A DNA stretch of 64,000 nt from Janthinobacterium sp. 61 (lineage in GTDB: Bacteria > Pseudomonadota > Gammaproteobacteria > Burkholderiales > Burkholderiaceae_D). The first letter of the stretch is position 1, and every line of letters starts with the position of its first letter. The translations under genes and the position numbers were made by a program. Location of the stretch: contig NZ_PJMQ01000001.1 of assembly GCF_002846335.1 (NCBI RefSeq), positions 310,001 through 374,000 on the forward strand, in the 5' to 3' direction. The notes beneath the pieces were generated by a model, which was not told where the DNA came from, did no database searches, and was given only the letters and a program-made list of their open reading frames with translations. This document shows positions 11,005 to 20,586 of this stretch, piece by piece.

Positions 11005-12309
11005 ATGGCGGATCTGTTTTCGCAAAAGCCCGTGGCGCCGCTCGCAGAAGCGTTGCGCCCCAAGACCCTCGATGAGGTTGTTGGCCAGTCACATTTGCTG
11101 GGGGAAGGCAAGCCTTTAAGGCTTGCCTTCCAGTCGGGCCAGCCGCACTCCATGATTTTTTGGGGACCTCCGGGTGTTGGTAAAACCACTCTGGCGCGCC
11201 TGACTGCGTCGGCCTTCAAGTGCGAGTTCATTGCCCTCTCTGCCGTCTTCTCTGGCGTAAAGGATATTCGTGCCTCAATGGAGCAGGCTGAGCAGAATTT
11301 GGCTCTGGGTAAGCACACGATCTTGTTTGTGGACGAAATTCACAGGTTCAACAAGTCTCAACAGGATGCTCTTCTACCCTATGCGGAAAGCGGCTTGGTG
11401 ACCTTCATTGGAGCTACAACCGAGAACCCTTCTTTTGAGGTGAATTCCGCCTTGTTGTCACGTGCTCAGGTCTATGTCCTGAAATCGCTGACAGAGGAAG
11501 AACTCAAGCTGTTATTGACACGTGTTCAAGAGGAAGGCGTTCTTGGCGCTCTCAAGTTTGAAGACCAGGCTGTCGATACTATTATTGGCTATGCAGACGG
11601 TGACGCCCGGAGATTCTTGAATCTTCTGGAGCAGGCCAATACAGCGGCCAAGACCTCTGGTATCACGCTTATCACCGCTGACTTTCTTCAAAACGCGCTG
11701 ACCTTGAATAGTCGGCGGTTTGACAAAGGCGGGGATAATTTCTATGACCAGATTTCGGCCCTGCACAAATCTGTTCGCGGCTCCAATCCTGATGCGGCCC
11801 TTTACTGGCTAACGAGAATGTTGGACGGTGGTGCTGATCCTCGTTATTTGTCCCGGCGCATTGTTCGCATGGCATGGGAAGATATTGGTCTTGCCGATCC
11901 AAGGGCCATGCAGATTGCCAACGATGCAGCGTTGACGTATGAGCGCCTTGGCAGTCCGGAGGGTGAATTGGCCTTAGGCCAAGCGGTAATCTATCTGGCT
12001 GTTGCTGCTAAAAGCAATGCGGGCTACAACGCATATAACCAGGCCAGGGCATTTGTGAAGAAAGACAAAAGCCGTGAAGTACCCGTTCATTTGCGTAATG
12101 CTCCGACCAAGCTCATGAAAGAACTTGGCTATGGGCATGAATACCGATATGCTCATGATGAACCCAATGCTTATGCTGCTGGTGAAACCTATCTTCCTGA
12201 CGGTATTGGTGATCCAGGGTGGTACCAACCCGTACCAAGGGGGTTAGAGATCAAAATTGGTGAAAAGCTTGCTGTGCTCAGGAAGTGGGATAAAGAAGCG
12301 AGCAAGTAG
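11005..12309 (+). CDS. rarA: Replication-associated recombination protein A (RarA/MgsA), mosaic gene
   Basis: A 434-residue AAA+ ATPase of the clamp-loader-like RarA family, acting at stalled forks. Walker A is WGPPGVGKTTLAR; Walker B and box VII region are ILFVDEIHRFNKSQQDALLP; sensor 1 is FIGATTENPSFE. The C-terminal tetramerisation part includes YDQISALHKSVRGSNPDAALYW and HLRNAPTKLMKELGYGHEYRYAHDE. The ATG at 11005 matches the family N terminus (MADLFSQKP); an in-frame ATG at 10981 would add eight residues. Base composition changes inside the gene. The first 80-100 bases use GC-rich codons like the neighbours, while the rest uses many A/T-ending codons, continuing into the next two genes. 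A 29-base palindrome sits at the transition. The protein looks complete and functional. Confidence 0.93.
   Translation: MADLFSQKPVAPLAEALRPKTLDEVVGQSHLLGEGKPLRLAFQSGQPHSMIFWGPPGVGKTTLARLTASAFKCEFIALSAVFSGVKDIRASMEQAEQNLALGKHTILFVDEIHRFNKSQQDALLPYAESGLVTFIGATTENPSFEVNSALLSRAQVYVLKSLTEEELKLLLTRVQEEGVLGALKFEDQAVDTIIGYADGDARRFLNLLEQANTAAKTSGITLITADFLQNALTLNSRRFDKGGDNFYDQISALHKSVRGSNPDAALYWLTRMLDGGADPRYLSRRIVRMAWEDIGLADPRAMQIANDAALTYERLGSPEGELALGQAVIYLAVAAKSNAGYNAYNQARAFVKKDKSREVPVHLRNAPTKLMKELGYGHEYRYAHDEPNAYAAGETYLPDGIGDPGWYQPVPRGLEIKIGEKLAVLRKWDKEASK
11103..11131. repeat. 29-base perfect palindrome inside rarA
   Basis: GGAAGGCAAGCCTT and AAGGCTTGCCTTCC are perfect arms around a single central T. 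It encodes part of GEGKPLRLAFQ, a conserved stretch of RarA, so it is coding, but this length of perfect symmetry in a CDS is unusual. Confidence 0.9.
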
Positions 12310-12333
12310 GGATTTTCCAAGCACGAAACTGGT

Positions 12334-12370
12334 CATTGTTACCATTACATGATAGCGTTTGATAACAATG
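12334..12370. repeat. Dyad after rarA
   Basis: CATTGTTA and TAACAATG form 8-base arms around 21 bases, shortly after the rarA stop and within a 212-base AT-rich gap before the nuclease-like gene. It could be a weak terminator or an operator for the downstream pair. The remainder of the gap has several A/T-rich hexamers that could serve as a promoter, but none is decisive. Confidence 0.35.
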
Positions 12371-12521
12371 AAGTAGATGGTGCATATACGAGGAGTGAGT
12401 TGCTGAGGCTAATCAAAAAACTTTAATTTCCATGCTGTTAATTAGATAATTGTAAAATTACATATCGGGGAAAAGTTACTTTTGGCAATATTATCATTAA
12501 CTCCCTTTTAGCTAATTGAAC

Positions 12522-13181
12522 ATGAAAAAGCTCTTACTTGTTGATCTGGAAAACAAGCACAAGGTTGATTTGTCTACCCTCGATGAGAGCTTCCGAGCCA
12601 TCATCTTCGTCGGCGCCAATCAGAACCCTCCAAAAGCTGCCAGGAAGCCAGCAACGGCTCACAGGTTCAGCCGTGTGGACTTCCTGAAAATATCAGGTAG
12701 CGGCAAGAATGCCTTGGACTTCCATATAGCTTTTGAATTAGGTAGGACGTTTGAAACAGCTCCTGATACCCAATGCTTCGTACTCAGTGGCGATAAGGGT
12801 TTTGATCCGCTTCTGAACCACTTGAACATCAACGGCATGAGTTGCAAACGGGTGGAGAGCATTGCAGAGCTCGTGAGCACCAACATGGCGCCGGCCACGG
12901 TGCATGACCAAGTTGTCTGTCCTCATTGCAAGAAGGCCAGTACGATTGAGCACCACGGTGGTCATTGGTGTAGCAACTGCGGCAGGTTTGCTACACCACC
13001 CGATCCGAAGCTGTTGCCGTCTCATCAGGCGGGCTACACAGAGCCGAAACGATTTAAGTATGAAGATACCCATGCTTCCCATGAGTGTGGCTGGTGCAAC
13101 CAGCATACCGATATGACTGGAGGGATTTATGACGATGGCGAATGGATGTGTGGGAACTGTATAGCTCGTTATGCGACATAA
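12522..13181 (+). CDS. PIN/NYN-like nuclease with two zinc ribbons (putative defence gene)
   Basis: A 219-residue protein. Residues 1-120 look like a PIN/NYN-type RNase fold: an N-terminal strand ending in acidic residues (LLLVDLEN, Asp8 and Glu10), a helix with GKNALDFHIAFELGR (Asp66), and a strand with CFVLSGDKGFDPLLNHL (Asp91 and Asp95). Together these give the acidic cluster expected of the metal site. The C-terminal half has two CxxC pairs making one ribbon (Cys133/136/150/153) and two making another (Cys189/192/210/213), probably for nucleic-acid or protein binding. A TTG at 12516 is in frame; the ATG at 12522 is preferred, but the ribosome site is weak. Composition is low-GC like its partner 18 bases downstream. 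The family assignment comes from motif pattern, not from a search; the defence role is inferred. Confidence 0.7.
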   Translation: MKKLLLVDLENKHKVDLSTLDESFRAIIFVGANQNPPKAARKPATAHRFSRVDFLKISGSGKNALDFHIAFELGRTFETAPDTQCFVLSGDKGFDPLLNHLNINGMSCKRVESIAELVSTNMAPATVHDQVVCPHCKKASTIEHHGGHWCSNCGRFATPPDPKLLPSHQAGYTEPKRFKYEDTHASHECGWCNQHTDMTGGIYDDGEWMCGNCIARYAT

Positions 13182-13199
13182 ATTACAGTTTGGTGATAA

Positions 13200-14048
13200 A
13201 TGAAATTGTCGGATTTTTCAGCCCAAAGGATTGCTGAGTTCATTGCCGGTGATCTCAGCGGCTGGCCCTACAGAAGTGGGCCGAAGCTCGTTGCCTTTTT
13301 CAATAAAATGGGCTTCAGAGATGTCTATCAGCAAGGGTTTCCTAGTAGATCTGCTTTTTCCAAAGAAAAAGTAGCTGAACTTAATGGGAAACCTAAACTG
13401 AAGGACGTCATAAGAGAGATGCTTGATCCGAGACTGTGGATTGAGCTTGCTGCGAACGGACATGTTGTTGAAGCATGTGCGATCCAGCTAAACGAGATAT
13501 TACGCTATGACGGCTATGAAGCTATCCGTGATGGAAATTTCTATAAGGTTCGTGAATTAGCTGGTGGGATCATTGAAGTAGAAAATCGCTTTGAAGAGTC
13601 GCAAGAACTCGGTGAGCTCCTAATTGAAGAGCAGATTCAAAAGTGTCGAGAAAAAATTGATGTGGGTGATTATTCAGGTGCAATCACCAATGCTAGAAGC
13701 TTGATAGAGGCAGTATACGTCAAAATTGAGGCTGAGCTCGATCCCTCACAATCGGTAGGAAACGACGGTGATTTAGTGAAAATGTTCAACCGAACTCGTA
13801 AGCTACTTCAGTTAGATCCCAGTAGGCAAGACATTTCCGACTCACTCAAGCAGGTTTTAACTGGGCTAAGTAATATCATCAATGGTTTGGCGGCAATGCG
13901 AAATAAAATGTCCGATGCTCATGGCGTTACCTATAAGCCTAGTCGACATCATGCCAAACTTGCGGTTAATTCGGCCAAAACATTAGCTGATTTCCTCTTC
14001 GATTCTATGAGCTATCAAATCGGAAAAGGAAGCCTAACAAAGAAATAA
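13200..14048 (+). CDS. Abi_C (HEPN-like) abortive-infection family protein
   Basis: A 282-residue protein. The C-terminal part (about 145-275) matches the abortive-infection C-terminal domain: YSGAITNARSLIEAVYVKI, then a linker, then LKQVLTGLSNIINGLAAMRN and HHAKLAVNSAKTLADFL. Within it Arg234-Asn235 and His241 (RNKMSDAH) form an R-polar-x-H motif of the Rx4-6H type that marks HEPN RNases. The N-terminal 140 residues are not recognised. Abi_C proteins are known from phage-exclusion systems, where they shut down translation or cleave RNA. The gene starts 18 bases after the PIN-like gene, shares its low GC and ends at a good terminator, so the two form a compact operon. The substrate is unknown. 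Confidence 0.75.
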   Translation: MKLSDFSAQRIAEFIAGDLSGWPYRSGPKLVAFFNKMGFRDVYQQGFPSRSAFSKEKVAELNGKPKLKDVIREMLDPRLWIELAANGHVVEACAIQLNEILRYDGYEAIRDGNFYKVRELAGGIIEVENRFEESQELGELLIEEQIQKCREKIDVGDYSGAITNARSLIEAVYVKIEAELDPSQSVGNDGDLVKMFNRTRKLLQLDPSRQDISDSLKQVLTGLSNIINGLAAMRNKMSDAHGVTYKPSRHHAKLAVNSAKTLADFLFDSMSYQIGKGSLTKK

Positions 14049-14072
14049 AGAGCACCTTCGGGTGCTTTTTTG
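14048..14072 (+). terminator. Terminator of the putative defence operon
   Basis: A short GC stem, AGCACC-TTCG-GGTGCT, with a UUCG-type tetraloop followed by TTTTTT, directly after the Abi_C stop codon. Confidence 0.9.
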
Positions 14073-14216
14073 TACCCGGCACTTCAGCACCGCAAGTGCT
14101 TTTCCTATATGGATAAAAATTTTGAGGAAGTACATGAAGCTCAACATCGATCTTAGCACATGCCTTTATGAATCATAAAACATCAGCAATTGCTTTTGGC
14201 GGGGCAAGGGCTGAGG

Positions 14217-14960
14217 CTACAAACCCAGCAATGTAAAACCGTCATCCTGCGGCGCGTAGCCCACCAGCTGGCGCGTCGCCGTAATCGACAACCGTTTATA
14301 GCGGTTCTCCGATACCCCATGCACGACGTGGTAGCCGGCCGGCACCTGTGCACTCACGCAGCGGGCCAGCAGCTGTACTACGTCGCGTTCGCTGATAAAG
14401 GCGGCGATGTCGCGCGCGCTGTGCTGTTGACCTGGCGCAAAGTGGGCCACGTTGGCGATGCGCACGGCTATCGTCGTCATGCCATGCTGTTGCGCGAACG
14501 CGCAAGCCACGCCTTCGCCGAAGGCCTTGCTGGCGCCATACATGTTGGCTGGCCGGGCCGGCATGTTTTCCTGCACCTGCATATCCAGCGGATAGCCTTC
14601 CACGGCTTGCGCGCTGCTGGCAAACACCACTCTTTTCACTCCCTGCGCCTGTGCCGCGCGGAAGATGTTGTGCGTGCCGATGATGTTCGGCTGCAGCAAT
14701 TGCGCATCGAAGTCGGCGCTGGCGTGCGGCACGCCGGCCAAGTGCAGTACCACGTCGACGTCCGCGCAGGCAGCCAGGCAGGCGGCGTAGTCGGCCACAT
14801 CGAGCCGAGTGGAGGGGCAGGGCGCTTCAGCCAATCCCTCAGGGTGCAGGTCGGCCAGGCGCAGGGAGAATTCCCCGTGCCGGCGCTTCCAGAAAGCGGT
14901 GCCGATGATGCCGGCCGCGCCCGTGACGAGGACGCGTAATGGTGTGGCTGCTAGAGTCAT
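14217..14960 (-). CDS. NAD(P)-dependent epimerase/dehydratase, uronate dehydrogenase-like
   Basis: A 247-residue extended-SDR protein. The Rossmann motif is VLVTGAAGIIGTAF (GxxGxxG). HLAGVPHASADFD, FASSAQAVEGYP and the catalytic YGASK follow, a pattern close to bacterial NAD-dependent uronate dehydrogenases (Udh), which oxidise galacturonate or glucuronate to the lactone. The protein is slightly shorter than typical Udh (about 265), and there are no uronate catabolic neighbours, so the substrate is open. Its ATG overlaps the stop of the upstream DUF2917 gene by ATGA at 14957-14960, so the two are translationally coupled. It ends close to the boundary of the low-GC island. Confidence 0.75.
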   Translation of the reverse strand: MTLAATPLRVLVTGAAGIIGTAFWKRRHGEFSLRLADLHPEGLAEAPCPSTRLDVADYAACLAACADVDVVLHLAGVPHASADFDAQLLQPNIIGTHNIFRAAQAQGVKRVVFASSAQAVEGYPLDMQVQENMPARPANMYGASKAFGEGVACAFAQQHGMTTIAVRIANVAHFAPGQQHSARDIAAFISERDVVQLLARCVSAQVPAGYHVVHGVSENRYKRLSITATRQLVGYAPQDDGFTLLGL

Positions 14961-15247
14961 GTATTCCTTGTATTCAGTGTGTGAGGCAGTGCCAGGTTCA
15001 GCCAGCGCAGCAGGGCGGGACGGGGTGCGGCTGTCCCATGCACGCGGATGTGGCCGCTACCCACGGCTTCGACCAGCACCAGGCCGTCATTCGGTATCGT
15101 GTAGCGTTCGCCGCTTCGCAGCACACAATCCTCGAACTGGGCATAGGCCGTAATCCAGGCCGTGCCGGACAGGCATTCGATGACCTTGGTGCGCGCTTTT
15201 TCCAGGCGTAAAGGTCGTTCGCTGCGTAATTCGTGGTCGGTATGCAT
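14957..15247 (-). CDS. DUF2917 family protein
   Basis: A 96-residue protein of the DUF2917 type, small cupin-like beta proteins of unknown function common in Burkholderiales. Visible hallmarks are the alternating hydrophobic strands: VIECLSGTAWITAYAQFEDCVLRSGERYTIP and GLVLVEAVGSGHIRVH. The open frame extends further upstream, but the ATG at 15247 follows GGAGCGATGCC, a good ribosome site. It overlaps the epimerase start by 4 bases and diverges from the MocR regulator, which probably controls the pair. Confidence 0.75.
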   Translation of the reverse strand: MHTDHELRSERPLRLEKARTKVIECLSGTAWITAYAQFEDCVLRSGERYTIPNDGLVLVEAVGSGHIRVHGTAAPRPALLRWLNLALPHTLNTRNT

Positions 15248-15300
15248 GGCATCGCTCCTGTTGTGCTGACAGGAACAGCTTAGGCGCTTGCCTTGAACCA

Positions 15301-15390
15301 TGACAGATGCAGGAAAACGAAATTGTAATGATCACAGTGACCTTTGCCGTACACTGTGCTTGTCAAAAAATTGGGCAACTGTATCTGTGC
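15301..15390. promoter_or_regulatory. Operator-like repeats between DUF2917 and the MocR gene
   Basis: Two nested symmetric elements occupy the divergent gap. CACAGTG (15333-15339) and CACTGTG (15352-15358) form an exact inverted repeat. Further out, CTGCATCTGTCA on the minus strand (15301-15312) and CTGTATCTGTGC on the plus strand (15379-15390) are inverted near-copies. MocR/GntR regulators commonly bind repeats in such divergent gaps; the assignment here is inference. Confidence 0.45.
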
Positions 15391-15427
15391 GGGCCGCGCG
15401 CGGCAGCCGCATACTGAAGGGATGAAC

Positions 15428-16849
15428 ATGAGCGCGCATTTGAATCTGTACGAGCACCTGGCCAACGAGCTGGGCGCCCTGATCGACTCGCGCGTGTTCG
15501 CGCCCGGCGACCGGCTGCCGTCGATCCGCCACCTGGCGCAGCAAAAGCGCATCTCCGTGAGCACGGTGATGCAAGCCTTGCGCCTGATGGAAGACCGGGG
15601 GCAAGTCGATGCGCGGCCCCAGTCCGGCTATTTCGTGCGCCACCGCGCGCCGCGCCGGCCCTGCAGCGCGGACGCCCAGCACTTGAAGGAACCGGCCTTT
15701 GTCGGCATCAATAATCTCTTGATGCGCGTGCTGAAGGACAACGAAACGGCGAATATCGTGCAGCTGGGCACGGCCTGGCCGCCCGACGAAATCCTGCCCG
15801 TCAAGCGCATGCAGCGCACCATCAGCGCGGTGGCTCGGCGCGAACCCGCTTTATTGAGCAAGGTTAGTTGCTACGACGTCAGCGAAGGCAATTTCTTGCG
15901 CCAGGTCACGCGCCGGGCGCTGGACTGGGGCAAGCTGGACCCGCACGAGATCGTCGTGACGAATTCCTGCACGGAAGCGATCAGCCTGTGCCTGCGCGCC
16001 GTGGCCAAACCGGGCGACACCATCGCCATCGAGTCTGCCACGTATTTCGTGCTGCTGCAGATGATAGAAAGCCTGGGCATGAAGGCGCTGGAAATTCCCA
16101 CCGACCCGAAGACAGGACCGTCGCTCGATGCGCTGGAGCTGGCCTTGCGCGCCGGCCTCGTGCAAGCCTGCCTGTTCGTGCCGAATGCGAATAACCCCCT
16201 CGGTTGCGTCATGCCGGAAGCAAACAAGAAGCGCCTGGCCAGTCTGCTGTCGGAGTTCAATATTCCGCTGGTGGAAGACGATGTGTATGGCGACCTGTGC
16301 TTTGCGCCGCAGCGTCCGTGGCCCGTGAAAGCCTATGATACGAGCGGCAACGTCTTATTGTGCTCCTCGTTTTCCAAGGCCATCACGCCCGCCTCGCGCG
16401 TGGGCTACGTGCTGGCAGGGCGCTTCGCGCAGGAAGTGGCCCTGCTGAAAACCGTGTCGAGCGGCGCCACCAGCCATTTCTTCCAGGCCGTGCTGGCCGA
16501 TTTTTTGGAGGGCAGCAGCTACGACCAGCAGCTGCGCAAGATGCGGCGCACCCTGGTGCAGCGCATCGCCTGCATGTCCGACGCCGTGGCGGCCCACTTT
16601 CCGGCGGACTGCATGCTGTCCGAGCCGCAGGGCGGCTTCGTGCTGTGGGTGCAGATGCCGCCGCAAGTCGATGCGCTGGCCCTGCATGGCCAGGCCATCG
16701 CGGACGGCGTGGCGTATATGCCGGGCCAGTTGTTCTCGGCTTCGGGCAAGTTCAGTAATTACCTGCGCCTCAATTGCGGCAATGCCTGGACGCCGCGCAT
16801 CGAGCAGGCGATCGGCCGTTTGGGCCGCCTCGTCAAGGACGCCTTGTAA
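15428..16849 (+). CDS. MocR-type transcriptional regulator (GntR HTH fused to class I aminotransferase)
   Basis: A 473-residue chimera. Residues 1-75 are a GntR winged helix (LANELGALIDSRVFAPGDRLPSIRHLAQ, then SVSTVMQALRLMEDRGQV). Residues 110-470 are a fold-type I aminotransferase-like domain with VTNSCTEAISLCLRAV, VPNANNPLGCVMPE, VEDDVYGDLCF and the PLP-lysine region LCSSFSKAITPASRVGYVLAG. Such proteins sense PLP or amino compounds and usually act on a divergent neighbour, here the DUF2917/epimerase pair. The ATG at 15428 has AAGGG 7-8 bases upstream; the ATG at 15422 is too close to it. The effector is unknown. Confidence 0.88.
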   Translation: MSAHLNLYEHLANELGALIDSRVFAPGDRLPSIRHLAQQKRISVSTVMQALRLMEDRGQVDARPQSGYFVRHRAPRRPCSADAQHLKEPAFVGINNLLMRVLKDNETANIVQLGTAWPPDEILPVKRMQRTISAVARREPALLSKVSCYDVSEGNFLRQVTRRALDWGKLDPHEIVVTNSCTEAISLCLRAVAKPGDTIAIESATYFVLLQMIESLGMKALEIPTDPKTGPSLDALELALRAGLVQACLFVPNANNPLGCVMPEANKKRLASLLSEFNIPLVEDDVYGDLCFAPQRPWPVKAYDTSGNVLLCSSFSKAITPASRVGYVLAGRFAQEVALLKTVSSGATSHFFQAVLADFLEGSSYDQQLRKMRRTLVQRIACMSDAVAAHFPADCMLSEPQGGFVLWVQMPPQVDALALHGQAIADGVAYMPGQLFSASGKFSNYLRLNCGNAWTPRIEQAIGRLGRLVKDAL

Positions 16850-16998
16850 CTATTCTTTGCGCTTCAGTCCCCGTTTTTCACCGTTCGCTCCCTGTTTTTT
16901 GCTGCTGGTCGCAAGCCGGTGGCGTTGTTTGTCGCGGTTGGCTAAAGTACCACCATACCAGCAGCAGTCAACGACGCAAACTAACCAGGAGTCACATC

Positions 16999-17202
16999 AT
17001 GCACGCACTGAAAAACATGGAAATCACCTTTGTCGCCGCCGCCATCATCGCCATCGGCGCCAGCTTCGCCACCGCCGGTGCGAATACCGTGGAAGTGAGC
17101 GCCAATAACACCGTGATCGCCCAGGCTGCCGACAGCACGATGCCCGTCGTCACCGTCAGCGCCCGCCGCCTCACCGCTGCCGAAAAAGCCGCCTTTATTT
17201 GA
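16999..17202 (+). CDS. Small exported protein of unknown function
   Basis: A 67-residue ORF with an excellent ribosome site (CCAGGAG 10-13 bases before the ATG). After a short N-terminal piece there is one hydrophobic segment (ITFVAAAIIAIGASFATAGA) that could be a signal peptide or anchor. The mature part is Ala/Val/Thr-rich (VVTVSARRLTAAEKAAFI). No family is recognised. It lies between the MocR regulator and serS on the same strand, with 150 bases before it and about 150 after. The ribosome site and GC-rich third positions support coding; function cannot be guessed. Confidence 0.6.
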   Translation: MHALKNMEITFVAAAIIAIGASFATAGANTVEVSANNTVIAQAADSTMPVVTVSARRLTAAEKAAFI

Positions 17203-17316
17203 GCCGCAACCTGAGCACCAGCCGTAAAGCGGGCGCGAGTGCCCAGCCATGCCGCCATGACGATGGTTGGCCATGTGCAAAACTCATAAAGAACTGAACG
17301 GGTCTTGGTACAATGA

Positions 17317-18639
<1,323 letters not shown>

Positions 18640-18660
18640 AAGGTTTGCGCAGACTGTGCA

Positions 18661-18692
18661 ATGGAAGGCTGAAAATAGTCCTTCCATTTTTT
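18661..18692 (+). terminator. serS terminator
   Basis: ATGGAAGG pairs with CCTTCCAT around an 11-base loop, followed by a T-run. The TATAAT at 18704-18709, just downstream, is probably the -10 of the first tRNA-Ser gene. Confidence 0.8.
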
Positions 18693-18703
18693 CAAGCGGC
18701 TGC

Positions 18704-18709
18704 TATAAT
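18704..18709 (+). promoter_or_regulatory. Probable -10 box for the first tRNA-Ser
   Basis: A perfect TATAAT 41 bases before the tRNA. The -35 would fall in the arm of the serS terminator (TTCCAT, 16-base spacing), so the two signals overlap. Confidence 0.5.
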
Positions 18710-18750
18710 CTTGCCTTCCCGCAGCAATGCGGGAAAAGACCGCAGTAAAT

Positions 18751-18897
<147 letters not shown>

Positions 18898-18958
18898 AGT
18901 ACGCCCCCTGCGGGGCGTACGCGTGGGATTCGAAGCTCCGCGCATATGTGCGCGGAGC
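18898..18958. repeat. Inverted tRNA-Ser fragment split by a small palindrome, then a second palindrome
   Basis: GGCGGAGAGG (ending at 18897) and GTGGGATTCGAA (18923-18934) together are the reverse complement of the tRNA-Ser T-arm and acceptor strand. They are separated by a 25-base insert (18898-18922) that is itself a hairpin (GTACGCCCC/GGGGCGTAC). A second hairpin, GCTCCGCGCA/TGCGCGGAGC, follows at 18935-18958. Confidence 0.8.
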
Positions 18959-19034
18959 TCTCCGAATCGTCCAATTGGTTTTTGCCTTGGCGTATGCGGG
19001 CGCGGAGCTCCCCGAATCGCCCATATGGGTTTTG
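18950..19034. repeat. Two 35-base degenerate direct repeats between the tRNA-Ser genes
   Basis: 18950-18984 and 19000-19034 align with five mismatches over 35 bases. Each begins GCGCGGAGCTC and contains CCGAATCG followed by a small palindrome (CCAATTGG or CCATATGG) and TTTTG. The period is 50 bases. Confidence 0.7.
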
Positions 19035-19160
19035 GTTTTAATTACCAGCCCTCAGTTGCAATTCACCAATAAAACCCCTACCCAAGCCAACAATGCCCAT
19101 GCTAAAATAGCGCCTCGTTCAAACCGGCATGCCAGTTTGAATGAATAGACCGCAGTAAAC

Positions 19161-19252
<92 letters not shown>

Positions 19253-19262
19253 ATACATAAGA

Positions 19263-19288
19263 GAAGCTCCCGCAAGGGAGCTTTTTTT
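19263..19288 (+). terminator. Terminator of tRNA-Ser copy 2
   Basis: AGCTCCC-GCAA-GGGAGCT followed by TTTTTT, the same design as the terminator of copy 1 but without the outer inverted tRNA fragment. Confidence 0.88.
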
Positions 19289-19474
19289 ATGCCCGCCACA
19301 GATGCCAACCGACCTGCGAGGTATCAAAGCAGGTTGAAAAACCGCCCAAAGCGCGCAGCGCAAGGCGTTTTTTCCTCCATTCAAGCGCTAATGGCCAGCG
19401 CCCCGCCACCTTGATCTATCCCAGCCATGGTAATCTACCCGATCACCATCCTGCCCCCATACCAAAGCAAAGCA

Positions 19475-20530
19475 ATGAGCCGATTCTGGAGCAACATCGT
19501 CAGCGAGCTGACCCCCTACATCCCCGGTGAGCAACCCAAACTGCCCGACCTGGTCAAACTCAACACCAACGAAAACCCCTATGGTCCGTCGCCGCAGGTG
19601 CTGGCCGCGCTGCGCGAAGCCGCCAACGACAGCCTGCGCCTGTACCCGGACCCGTCCGCCAGCGAATTGAAGCAAACCCTGGCCGCCTACCACGGCTTGA
19701 CCAGCGCGCAAGTGTTCGTCGGCAACGGTTCCGACGAAGTGCTGGCACTGGCCTTCATGGCCTTGCTCAAGCACGATGCGCCGCTGTTGTTCCCCGACAT
19801 CAGCTATAGCTTCTATCCCGTGTACTGCAAGCTGTACGGCATCGATTACCGCACCGTGCCCCTCGACGACGCCATGCGCATACGCCCGGAAGACTATCAG
19901 GGCCCATGCGGCGCCATCATCTTCCCCAATCCCAACGCGCCCACGGGCGTGGACTTGCCTTTGGCCGGCGTGGAAACCTTGCTGCGCGAGCATCCCGATG
20001 CCGTGGTGGTGGTCGATGAAGCATATGTGGATTTCGGCGGCGAGAGCGCCGTGGCCTTGGTCGACCGTTATCCTAACTTGCTGGTGGTACAGACGTTCTC
20101 GAAATCGCGCTCGCTGGCCGGCTTGCGCGTGGGCTGTGCCTTCGGGCATGCGGACCTGATCGAGGCGCTCGAACGGGTCAAGAACAGTTTCAACTCGTAT
20201 CCGCTGGACCGGCTGGCGCTGGCCGGCGCCGTCGCTTCGCTGCACGACGAAGCGTATTTCCAGCAGACGCGCCAGGCCGTCATCGCCAGCCGCGAACAGC
20301 TGACGGCGGACTTGGCGGCGCTGGGCTTCGAGGTGCTGCCTTCGGTGGCCAATTTTGTCTTTGCCCGCCACCCGCAGCATGACGCGGCGCAGCTGGCGGC
20401 CGGCTTGCGCGCCCGCTCCGTCATCGTGCGCCATTTCAATGCACCGCGCATCAGCCAGTATTTGCGCATCAGCATCGGTAACCCGGCCGAGTGTGCAGCC
20501 TTGATGATCGCATTTCGCGAAGTGCTTTGA
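19475..20530 (+). CDS. hisC: Histidinol-phosphate aminotransferase
   Basis: A 351-residue fold-type I PLP enzyme that transaminates imidazole-acetol phosphate in histidine synthesis; related enzymes also act on aromatic amino acids. Signature pieces are [56 protein letters not shown] and the PLP-lysine segment [20 protein letters not shown]. The frame is open from 19427, but [12 protein letters not shown] at 19475 fits the family start; the ribosome site is weak for both. No other his genes are near, so this may be a stand-alone or second hisC. The next gene follows after 56 bases. Confidence 0.9.
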   Translation: MSRFWSNIVSELTPYIPGEQPKLPDLVKLNTNENPYGPSPQVLAALREAANDSLRLYPDPSASELKQTLAAYHGLTSAQVFVGNGSDEVLALAFMALLKHDAPLLFPDISYSFYPVYCKLYGIDYRTVPLDDAMRIRPEDYQGPCGAIIFPNPNAPTGVDLPLAGVETLLREHPDAVVVVDEAYVDFGGESAVALVDRYPNLLVVQTFSKSRSLAGLRVGCAFGHADLIEALERVKNSFNSYPLDRLALAGAVASLHDEAYFQQTRQAVIASREQLTADLAALGFEVLPSVANFVFARHPQHDAAQLAAGLRARSVIVRHFNAPRISQYLRISIGNPAECAALMIAFREVL

Positions 20531-20586
20531 TCTTGTGCAAGGTAATGCAACAATAATCGGATTCATTCATCGACAGGACGGACAAT

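Noticed and set aside
18898..19100. Protein-coding gene between the tRNA-Ser copies
   Set aside because: Open frames here are formed by palindromes and inverted tRNA sequence, with no ribosome site or homology.
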